Source of the DNA: Spirochaetaceae bacterium
Lineage (GTDB): Bacteria > Spirochaetota > Spirochaetia > Treponematales > Breznakiellaceae
Length of the DNA stretch: 7,584 nt
Assembly: GCA_031267475.1 (NCBI GenBank)
Contig: JAIRZA010000152.1
Coordinates: 1-7,584 of the forward strand
Reading direction: 5' to 3'
Shown: positions 1 through 5,459 of the stretch, piece after piece
How the letters are laid out: each line of letters starts with the position of its first letter
How positions within the stretch are numbered: the first letter of the stretch is position 1
Position numbers and translations under genes: made by a program
Notes under the pieces: generated by a model
What the model was told of the DNA's origin: nothing
Seen by the model: only the letters and a program-made list of their open reading frames with translations
The model's database searches: none

Positions 1-1
1 C

Positions 2-30
2 ATGACTTAATGAACAACGCACGGTATAAT
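2..30 (+). promoter_or_regulatory. Predicted leaderless promoter of rdgB
   Basis: A perfect TATAAT (25-30) lies 6 nt before the ATG at 37. An ATGACT at 2-7 (4 of 6 matches to TTGACA) is separated from it by 17 bp. A start site at the usual distance from the -10 box would fall on or next to the A of the ATG, so the mRNA should have no 5' leader. No Shine-Dalgarno sequence is present. The deoD promoter has exactly the same geometry. Confidence 0.65.
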
Positions 31-36
31 AAACGA

Positions 37-654
37 ATGACTATATGGTTTGCTAGTGGAAACGAACACAAACGCGAAGAACTTGCCGCGATACTGCCGC
101 AGATAGAACTGCGTATTCCAGCGGACGCGGGACTGGATTTTTCCCCAGACGAGGACGGCGCAACATTTCTGGAGAATTCATTTATAAAGGCGCGCGCATT
201 GTATCAACTTGTAAAACAACCAGTAATAGCGGACGATTCAGGACTTTGCGTTGACGCGCTAGACGGAAGACCGGGCATATATTCCGCCCGGTACGGAGCG
301 GATCCCGGACATCTTCTTAGCAGCGCGGAACGAAATTCCCTGTTGCTGCATGAACTCAAAGGCATCCGCCGCCGCAACGCGCGTTTTGTCTGCGCCATGG
401 TATTACTATTTAATGAAAACCGTTTTTCAGTCGCGCAAGAAACGTTGGAAGGCGAAATACTTAACGAGCAGCACGGCGGAGGCGGATTCGGCTATGACCC
501 CGTCTTTTATCTTCCAAAACAAGGTTGCAGTGTAGCGGAGCTTCCGCAGGAATTAAAAAACAGATTAAGCCACCGCGCTAAGGCCGCCCGCATTATTGCC
601 GCGCAAATCACTCAAAACACGCTGGAATTCGGAGACAGCGATTTTTCGGCTTAA
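37..654 (+). CDS. rdgB: RdgB/HAM1 family non-canonical purine NTP pyrophosphatase (XTP/dITP diphosphatase)
   Basis: This cytoplasmic house-cleaning enzyme hydrolyses XTP, dITP and ITP to the monophosphate and pyrophosphate, which keeps deaminated purines out of DNA and RNA. The 205 residues fit the family length of about 200. Family motifs are in order: SGNEHK at 7-12 for the nucleotide phosphates, the EDG.TF.EN segment with Lys51, the DDSGL signature at 66-70 with the catalytic Asp, the GRPG..SARYG loop at 77-87, GGFGYDPVF at 149-157, and LSHRAKA at 178-184. I chose the ATG at 37 because the family alignment begins there and a TATAAT sits 6 nt upstream. An in-frame ATG at 10 would add nine unconserved residues, has no ribosome binding site, and lies upstream of that promoter's start point. 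deoD follows 54 nt later but has its own promoter, so co-transcription is optional. Confidence 0.95.
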   Translation: MTIWFASGNEHKREELAAILPQIELRIPADAGLDFSPDEDGATFLENSFIKARALYQLVKQPVIADDSGLCVDALDGRPGIYSARYGADPGHLLSSAERNSLLLHELKGIRRRNARFVCAMVLLFNENRFSVAQETLEGEILNEQHGGGGFGYDPVFYLPKQGCSVAELPQELKNRLSHRAKAARIIAAQITQNTLEFGDSDFSA

Positions 655-673
655 AAACCGACCGCAAAGAGCT

Positions 674-702
674 TTTACTTTAAACACCTTTCAGTATATA
701 AT
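674..702 (+). promoter_or_regulatory. Predicted leaderless promoter of deoD
   Basis: A perfect TATAAT (697-702) ends 6 nt before the deoD ATG at 709. A TTTACT at 674-679 (4 of 6 matches to TTGACA) lies 17 bp upstream of it. No Shine-Dalgarno sequence precedes the ATG. The spacing from -35 to -10 to ATG is identical, base for base, to that in front of rdgB, so transcription is expected to start at or next to the initiation codon. Confidence 0.65.
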
Positions 703-708
703 ATCGCC

Positions 709-1413
709 ATGCCTACTCACATTGTAGCAAAAATGGGCGATATTGCGGACGTTGTGCTATTACCCGGCGACCCACTGCGCGCAAAATTTATCGCGGAAAA
801 CCTGTTGACAGACGCGGTACAGTACAATTCCGTACGAAATATGCTAGGTTACACCGGCATATACAGAGGAAACCGTATATCCGTGCAAGGTACAGGCATG
901 GGCGCCCCGTCAATTTCGATATATGCTAATGAATTGTTTAATGAATTCGGCGTAAGGCGGGCAATACGGGTAGGCACCGCCGGGACGATACAACCCTACA
1001 TCAAAATACGCGACCTTGTAATAGCGATGGCGGCCAGCACCGATTCTGGTATCAACAACATACGCTTCGGGGGCAGGGATTACGCCCCAACCGCAACATT
1101 TACTCTGCTCAAGAGCGCTTATGAAATAGCGTCCGCAAAAGGCTGGAAGCCTTTTGCCGGCCCAATCGTTTCCTCTGATATGTTCTACACAGAAAATCCC
1201 GACGAATGGAAACTTTGGGCGAAATTTGGATGCTTAGCAATAGAAATGGAATGTGCGGAACTGTATACACTTGCCGCCAAATATAACCGCGAGGCGCTGG
1301 GTATTCTAACAATCTCCGACAGCCTAATCGACAAAACCGCAACAACACCCGAAGAGCGGGAAACAGCTTTTACGCGGATGATTGAAATAGCGCTGGAAAC
1401 CGCCATCTCATGA
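709..1413 (+). CDS. deoD: DeoD-type purine nucleoside phosphorylase
   Basis: This is a cytoplasmic purine salvage enzyme. It splits purine (deoxy)ribonucleosides with phosphate into the free base and (deoxy)ribose-1-phosphate, and the family forms hexamers. The 234 residues match the bacterial high-molecular-weight PNP length. Residues used by the well-studied E. coli enzyme are all at equivalent places: His4 and Arg43 (given by the neighbouring subunit), Gly20, Arg24 and Arg87 (phosphate), Thr90 (Ser in E. coli), the Glu179-Met180-Glu181 sugar-binding triplet, Ser203-Asp204 (catalytic acid) and Arg217. The GTGMG.PS and RVGTAGT loops are intact. The ATG at 709 is the only sensible start because His4 must be kept. 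It has no Shine-Dalgarno and a TATAAT 6 nt upstream. The hairpin after the gene at 1461-1494 lacks a T tract on this strand, so the deoD terminator is not obvious. Confidence 0.95.
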   Translation: MPTHIVAKMGDIADVVLLPGDPLRAKFIAENLLTDAVQYNSVRNMLGYTGIYRGNRISVQGTGMGAPSISIYANELFNEFGVRRAIRVGTAGTIQPYIKIRDLVIAMAASTDSGINNIRFGGRDYAPTATFTLLKSAYEIASAKGWKPFAGPIVSSDMFYTENPDEWKLWAKFGCLAIEMECAELYTLAAKYNREALGILTISDSLIDKTATTPEERETAFTRMIEIALETAIS

Positions 1414-1451
1414 TTAAACGACGCGCTTTTGCCGCAGAGCGACCGCTTGCA

Positions 1452-1552
1452 AATAAAAAAAACCGTTGCCGTAAGGAGGAGGACGGCAACGGTTAAATTA
1501 TGCGGTTTTCCTATCGCTATTATTGTAACAAGCCCCGCTGAAAGAGGTTACA
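1452..1552 (-). ncRNA. Candidate small RNA ending at the minus-strand terminator
   Basis: The orphan terminator implies a minus-strand transcript in a region without coding sequence. A possible -10 box TATAGT lies at 1561-1556 (minus strand) and would start an RNA of about 100 nt. No good -35 box goes with it. The RNA would contain a 5' hairpin with a perfect 6-bp stem (TGTAAC at 1552-1547 with GTTACA at 1529-1524), an A/U-rich linker, and the terminator hairpin with loop CCUCCUCCUU. That loop could pair with AGGAGG-type ribosome binding sites. No known RNA family is recognised, the start is a guess, and the TGTAAC...GTTACA pair could instead be a promoter or an operator. Confidence 0.3.
1455..1494 (-). 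terminator. Strong intrinsic terminator acting on the minus strand
   Basis: A perfect 12-bp stem (AACCGTTGCCGT, 1461-1472, pairing with 1483-1494) encloses a 10-nt loop. Read on the minus strand the stem runs straight into eight T residues (two from the stem, six at 1460-1455), then ATTT, which is the classic rho-independent form. On the plus strand it is followed by AAATTA, so it is a poor terminator for deoD. No annotated minus-strand gene lies just upstream of it: 1495-3992 has no minus-strand coding region. The minus-strand loop reads CCTCCTCCTT; the plus-strand loop reads AAGGAGGAGG. Confidence 0.75.
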
Positions 1553-1579
1553 CTAACTATAACATTTTTCAAAATTAAG

Positions 1580-1658
1580 AAAGCGCTGATTCTTTTGAAT
1601 GTGAACAGGGCGGCGATGATTAGCCGCAAGTTAATCACCGCCGCCTTAACAGCGCTTT
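1580..1658. repeat. Nested palindromic intergenic repeat (REP-like)
   Basis: Two inverted repeats are nested. The outer arms are AAAGCGCTG (1580-1588) and CAGCGCTTT (1650-1658), a perfect 9 bp. The inner arms are GGCGGCGaTGATTA (1609-1622) and TAATCAcCGCCGCC (1632-1645), 13 of 14 paired around a 9-nt loop. The inner part, read on the minus strand, matches 26 of 31 positions of the segment starting at 6644, so this is a member of a dispersed family and not a one-off hairpin. It sits 258 bp before the TPR gene, and no coding function is apparent. Confidence 0.7.
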
Positions 1659-1761
1659 GCGAAAACTGCAACTAGGCGCATAAACCGCCGAAACATACCG
1701 AAATCCACCAATACCTGCGGGCTTACTTAGACTTGGCTGTTTGTGGTATCTTTTTACAAGA

Positions 1762-1898
1762 GAGGCTGTTCCAAAACTTCAGTTCTTGGGGAGACAGGCT
1801 TTGCCTGTCCAGCAACCTATAAAAACCGCAGTTTTGCAGCCCCTAGGGCGAAAAACTGCAAGAGTCTGTTCCAAAATAACCGATTTTGGAACAGACTC
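1762..1898. mobile_element. MITE-like element with terminal inverted repeats and 4-bp flanking duplication
   Basis: The element starts GAGGCTGTTCCAAAA (1762-1776) and ends TTTTGGAACAGACTC (1884-1898), which are inverted repeats with one mismatch in 15. It is flanked on both sides by AAGA (1758-1761 and 1899-1902), like a target-site duplication. Inside are GACAGGC/GCCTGTC around TTT (1793-1809) and GCAGTTTT/AAAACTGC (1828-1835, 1852-1859). At the right end is a perfect 16-bp palindrome with a 5-nt loop (1862-1877, 1883-1898). Its left arm is a direct repeat of the element's left end, offset by exactly 100 bp. No transposase is encoded, so it would be non-autonomous. It ends 18 bp before the TPR start codon, so that gene's promoter must lie in or right beside it. 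Alternatively it is a cluster of independent palindromic repeats. Confidence 0.55.
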
Positions 1899-1916
1899 AA
1901 GAATTACACTTATAAA

Positions 1917-3977
1917 ATGAAAAAAATATACATTTTTAGACAATTCAATCATAGAAATGGACTGCGCCTTACTATCTTCTTCGTTTTTGCCGCCATATTT
2001 TTGTTTGACACACCGCCGCGCCATGCGCAAAGTCTGCGAGACGCGCTATATTTTTATAACGAAGGGCGGGATGCAATGCTGAATGAAGATTGGTATGCCG
2101 CAATCGAAGACCTGCTAGAATGTTTAAGACAAAATCCCGCTCACGCAGAAGGCACAGCGGCTCTGGCTGAATGTTACTATGCGCTAGGCGAGTATGACCA
2201 AGCGCTCGTTTGGGTGCGAAAAGCCCGTTCCTTTGCCCGCATGAACATGGAAATCGCGAATCTTGAAGCATTCATACTAATCGCCAACGGACATTTGGAT
2301 GAAGCGGCGGAAATTATAAAATATGTACAATCACGCGAGCCGTACAACCGGAACGCCCTGTTTACCGCCGCGGAACTAGACGTTGCGAGAGGAAAAGCCG
2401 GAGACGCCGTCAAACTTTTCCGCGAAGCTGTGCGCCGTTATCCTGACGACCGCCGTATCCTAATATCCCTAGCGCTGGTTTTAGGCTCGCTGGGCGATAC
2501 GGAAGCCGCCCGCGAGTACATCGAACGCGCCGAAATAAAACATCCTGACGATTATCGCGTTTACTACTATGCCGCATACCTTGCGTCGAGGGCGGGCCGT
2601 ATCAACGCCGCAATACAAGACGCGGAACGAACACTAACCCTAAGACCCGATTTTATTCCAGCCGTTTCACTACTCGCCTCGCTTCGATACCGCAGCGGCG
2701 AATACGAGGAAGCCGCCGCCCTTGCCGACCGCGTCATCGCCGTTACTCATGACGATACCAACGCTTGGCTGCTAAAAGGGATGGCTTACGGCAGCATGGG
2801 CAGGGAAGGCGACGCTCGCATGATACTTGAAAAAGCGCTCGGCTTTGACAGTGAGGATGAATTCATCCGCATTGCGCTGGAAGAATTTGTAATCAAGACA
2901 ACCCGCATCGAGGACCCGCAACGGGAGCGCTGGGCGGCCTATCATTTCGACCGCGCCCAATCTTATCGCGGACGCAATCTAAGCGCGGAAGCAATCTTTG
3001 AATACCGGCGCGGACTGCGGCTCAACCCTTACGCTAAAGAGCGGCTGGATTATGCCGAAACGCTGCGTATGCTGGGCTATCCAGAACTCTATCTTGAAGA
3101 ATTGGTTTTTCTGCGAGATCTAGGAATAAGCAACCGCGCAATAGACGATAGGATAGAAACATACACCGCGCTAATGAGCAACAGCCTTGCCAAACGCTGG
3201 GACATAAACACAGAAGAATTGCAACCACACTGGAACATAGCGGTTTTTTCTATAGTCGCGCAGTCAGCCTTCTACCATACAGACGCAGGCTACATCACTT
3301 CGCAATACATAAAAGACATTCTGATACATGATGGCAACATCAACACCCCGGATTTAGAGGTACGCCAGCAAACTTTTGCATCCGCTTTTCGTACCGCCCG
3401 CGAGGGGAGCAACACATCGAACACCATGTCTCCAAACATTCCTGATTATTTTTTAGTGGTAAACGTGTTAGAAAATGAGCGCGACCTCGCGGTGAATGCG
3501 GAGCTATATGTATCCCGCACCGGAGCTCGCGCCGGAGTTTTTAGCGTATACCGCGTCGGAACGGACAGGCTGCGAAACGCGGCGCGCAACATAGTCGAGC
3601 AACTAGGAAAAGCCATGCCATTCCGCGCCGTCCTTCTGCGCCGCGCCGCCGGGGAGGGTGTCATAGACAAGGGGCGGCTCGAAGGCTGCCGCGAAGACAC
3701 CGTGTATCAGATTGTCAAAAAGGGGCGCGTTGATGTACAAAGCGAAGGTATCGGTTTGCAGTATGCGGAAGGCGACATTACCGGATCGTTTACGCCCGCA
3801 CAGGTTGGCGAGGAACTCACATCCGGGACGATAAGCCGCGCCGGTTTTTTTGACCTCATTGCGGCGGGCGACGAAGTTGTCGCAAAAAAAGAAGACCAAC
3901 CGGCCGCCGCAAACGGGACAGCGCCCGCGCCAGCCGCCGACCCGGAGTTACGCGCCATACTTCGAACACTACGATGA
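1917..3977 (+). CDS. Exported tetratricopeptide-repeat protein with C-terminal beta-rich domain
   Basis: The 686-residue protein has an N-terminal signal segment (basic residues 2-17, hydrophobic 18-30, likely cleavage near HAQ-S at 37-39), so it should act outside the cytoplasm. Residues about 41-315 form consecutive TPR-like helical pairs (for example 41-74, 75-108, 143-176, 178-211, 213-245, 247-279, 280-312). Two more lie at about 341-400. TPRs are protein-binding scaffolds. Residues about 435-655 are beta-rich. The stretch GVIDKGRLEGCREDTVYQIV (581-600) resembles the small barrel seen after CsgG/FlgT-like domains in other envelope proteins; that resemblance is weak. The tail (661-675) is Ala/Pro-rich. 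I chose the ATG at 1917 because it begins the signal peptide; the frame is open back to 1743 but would translate the repeat element. No Shine-Dalgarno is present; TACACT (1905-1910) ends 6 nt before the ATG. Specific function is unknown. Confidence 0.85.
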   Translation: MKKIYIFRQFNHRNGLRLTIFFVFAAIFLFDTPPRHAQSLRDALYFYNEGRDAMLNEDWYAAIEDLLECLRQNPAHAEGTAALAECYYALGEYDQALVWVRKARSFARMNMEIANLEAFILIANGHLDEAAEIIKYVQSREPYNRNALFTAAELDVARGKAGDAVKLFREAVRRYPDDRRILISLALVLGSLGDTEAAREYIERAEIKHPDDYRVYYYAAYLASRAGRINAAIQDAERTLTLRPDFIPAVSLLASLRYRSGEYEEAAALADRVIAVTHDDTNAWLLKGMAYGSMGREGDARMILEKALGFDSEDEFIRIALEEFVIKTTRIEDPQRERWAAYHFDRAQSYRGRNLSAEAIFEYRRGLRLNPYAKERLDYAETLRMLGYPELYLEELVFLRDLGISNRAIDDRIETYTALMSNSLAKRWDINTEELQPHWNIAVFSIVAQSAFYHTDAGYITSQYIKDILIHDGNINTPDLEVRQQTFASAFRTAREGSNTSNTMSPNIPDYFLVVNVLENERDLAVNAELYVSRTGARAGVFSVYRVGTDRLRNAARNIVEQLGKAMPFRAVLLRRAAGEGVIDKGRLEGCREDTVYQIVKKGRVDVQSEGIGLQYAEGDITGSFTPAQVGEELTSGTISRAGFFDLIAAGDEVVAKKEDQPAAANGTAPAPAADPELRAILRTLR

Positions 3978-3992
3978 TATTACACGATGACG

Positions 3993-4706
3993 TTACAAGC
4001 GCAGCGCCTCAACCATGTAGCGAATGTCGGCGCCGTCCCCATTCAAAACGGTCATTTCGATAACAAGTATCATAGAAGTCCTTTCAGGATTAATAATCGC
4101 CTTTTTGATACTATATGTAGTTACACCCGCGCGTTTTACATCGGGATTGCCTATACGGTATATTTTTTTTTGATCATAGCGGTTATAGCTGTTAAAAATA
4201 ACATAAAACGAGGAACTAACAGCGCCGCCGCCGTAAACTATAGACTTCAAGGCGGCATCGTATCGCATACCACGCTCAAAATCCCTAAAATCTACAGTTT
4301 GCCCTTCAGGATTACGCACATCTTCTAATGAAATAAACAGAGGAATACCCTGATGCATGAAATTACTACGATATTTCTGAATGGTTTTCGTATTGTATGA
4401 AATGATGCGCAACAAAGCCGCCGAACCATCCTGCCCTAAAGCGACAGGCTCGTCGTGTTTGTACGAAAAACGCCCGTCCGGCACAAAATCATTGCGTTCA
4501 ACATCAATAATGTACAACTCCGACCATGGGCGCAGAGTCTGTTCATTCACGCCATATTGCGCGAACATATAAATTCTACCATCCTGCGAAAAGCCCAAAT
4601 CCACAAAAGAAGCCACATCCCCCGCCCGCAACGTCCCTGTAAACAACAAAGACATCACGATTGCGAGACCAGCAACAATGAATTTTCGCCTCTCCACTAC
4701 GAACAT
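3993..4706 (-). CDS. Predicted secreted protein, DUF2259-like
   Basis: The 237-residue protein has a signal peptide (basic residues 6-8, hydrophobic 9-25, cleavage likely near TLRA-G at 25-29). The mature part begins with a segment around 34-75 (VDLGFSQDGR, then QYGV, then SELYIIDVERNDFVP) that matches my memory of the DUF2259 predicted secreted proteins, known from alphaproteobacteria and spirochaetes. Their function is unknown. The pattern of short strands with an SPDGR-like turn suggests a beta-propeller-like or beta-sandwich fold, but that is inference. It ends 15 nt from the TPR gene, which converges on it, with no hairpin between them. The start has only a weak GAGG (5 nt spacing). The gene lies 198 nt downstream of the sigma operon on the same strand, but repeats separate them and I see no convincing promoter or terminator, so operon membership is open. 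Confidence 0.75.
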   Translation of the reverse strand: MFVVERRKFIVAGLAIVMSLLFTGTLRAGDVASFVDLGFSQDGRIYMFAQYGVNEQTLRPWSELYIIDVERNDFVPDGRFSYKHDEPVALGQDGSAALLRIISYNTKTIQKYRSNFMHQGIPLFISLEDVRNPEGQTVDFRDFERGMRYDAALKSIVYGGGAVSSSFYVIFNSYNRYDQKKIYRIGNPDVKRAGVTTYSIKKAIINPERTSMILVIEMTVLNGDGADIRYMVEALRL

Positions 4707-4804
4707 AGAACCTCAGTATCTTATCGTCATATTAACATATTTTCTGTATGCAAAAGAACCGCCCCGCCCTAAAGCGCGAGGTAGACGAATATACTGCGGG
4801 CTAA

Positions 4805-4833
4805 TTTCAAAAACGGCATTTTGAAACAGTCTC
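4805..4833. repeat. Decayed copy of the terminal-repeat palindrome
   Basis: ATTTTGAAACAGTCTC (4818-4833) matches 14 of 16 bases of the right arm at 1883-1898. Upstream, TTTCAAAA (4805-4812) pairs with TTTTGAAA (4819-4826), so this looks like the same palindrome with its left outer arm lost. It lies between the operon's last gene and the DUF2259-like gene. Confidence 0.5.
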
Positions 4834-4842
4834 TTATTTATA

Positions 4843-4867
4843 GCGGCGCTGATTTATCCTCGATAAA
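4843..4867 (+). repeat. Partial copy of the GCGGCGCTGATT repeat
   Basis: GCGGCGCTGATT (4843-4854) is identical to 6645-6656 and shares its last nine bases with 1583-1591. It then diverges. TTTATC/GATAAA (4853-4858, 4862-4867) forms a short A/T-rich hairpin at the end. It lies 9 bp from the other repeat family's copy, and both families also occur together in 1580-1898. Confidence 0.5.
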
Positions 4868-4904
4868 ATAAACCAATAATTCTTTAGCGGTGTTGTTAAT
4901 TGCG

Positions 4905-5459
4905 CTATTCGACCGGCGGCAACTCTTCGGTTACCGGTATATTGTTGTAGCGATTCATCTCAATTTGTATCTCGATATGAGCCTCGTCATCAGATTCACC
5001 GGAACCAAGCGGGAAGAAAAAAACCTGTTCCCCATATTCCAGCGGCACAGTCTGCAACACAGTTCTGTAGTTTACATTGCCGTCCGGCATCTCTGTGAAT
5101 ATCTGCCCCTGCGCCACAAGAACCCCCTGTCCGTTGCGGCGGGGATACGGCGTGAATTGCACTGAAACGGCGATGTTTTCCCCCACTATTTTTAGTCCCA
5201 CAGGACGACCGGGAATCGTAATCTTGTAAGTATCAGAATTCCACGCTTCAGCATCACCCTTTTCAAGAACACGAGTAACCATATGCAGCACAATGGCGCG
5301 GTCGCGCATTGGAACAGAAACATGAGCTTTGGGGTGCGGCGGAGGCGGCGGAGGCGGCATATCATGCGCATTTACAGAAATTTTCAGACAAAAGAACAAC
5401 ATAAACGAAGGTAGCAATAAGCGGACAGTGTATTTTATTTTGTACGCTGTAGCAATCAA
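4905..5459 (-). CDS. Proline-rich secreted protein, third gene of the ECF sigma operon
   Basis: I do not recognise the family. The 184-residue protein starts at TTG (5459), and this is well supported. An AGGAG (5473-5469) lies 9 nt upstream, the TTG overlaps the anti-sigma stop codon (TTGA), and the start gives a proper signal peptide (Lys8, Arg13, hydrophobic 14-30, cleavage near VNA-HD at 29-33). An ATG at codon 20 would cut into that signal. After cleavage comes a run of seven prolines (35-41) followed by HPKAH, which is a likely rigid spacer. A beta-rich domain (about 55-175) follows, with conserved-looking pieces such as SVQFTPYPRR (98-107) and VLVAQGQIFTEMPDG (113-127). No metal site or catalytic motif is seen. 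Its place behind an anti-sigma factor suggests that it senses or signals to that protein outside the membrane. Confidence 0.85.
   Translation of the reverse strand: MIATAYKIKYTVRLLLPSFMLFFCLKISVNAHDMPPPPPPPHPKAHVSVPMRDRAIVLHMVTRVLEKGDAEAWNSDTYKITIPGRPVGLKIVGENIAVSVQFTPYPRRNGQGVLVAQGQIFTEMPDGNVNYRTVLQTVPLEYGEQVFFFPLGSGESDDEAHIEIQIEMNRYNNIPVTEELPPVE
5336..5358. repeat. 9-bp tandem repeat encoding the polyproline run
   Basis: GCGGCGGAG is repeated about 2.5 times (5336-5344, 5345-5353, then GCGGC). On the minus strand it encodes part of the seven-proline tract of the secreted protein. Because the unit is a multiple of three, gain or loss of copies would change the proline spacer by three residues without a frameshift. 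Confidence 0.7.

Noticed and set aside
10..36. Earlier ATG start for rdgB
   Set aside because: The added residues are not part of the family, there is no Shine-Dalgarno, and the TATAAT box lies downstream of this ATG.
646..660. Terminator between rdgB and deoD
   Set aside because: TCGG and CCGA can pair over only 4 bp around an A-rich loop, with no T tract after it.
1461..1494. Terminator of deoD
   Set aside because: The hairpin is followed on the plus strand by AAATTA and not a T tract; the T tract is only on the minus strand.
1762..1898. CRISPR-like or attachment-site repeat
   Set aside because: The repeated units are unequal, partly inverted and only two in direct orientation; no regular spacers, tRNA or integrase are nearby.
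1743..1916. N-terminal extension of the TPR protein by 58 codons
   Set aside because: The extra codons translate the MITE-like repeat, have no ribosome binding site, and would bury the signal peptide that starts at 1917.
3987..4328. Plus-strand reading frame opposite the DUF2259-like gene
   Set aside because: It lies wholly within a gene with signal peptide and family resemblance on the other strand; its own translation shows no domain and no ribosome binding site.
4853..4867. Intrinsic terminator of the sigma operon
   Set aside because: The TTTATC/GATAAA stem is short and A/T-only but for one pair, with no T run after it on the minus strand; it overlaps a repeat copy.
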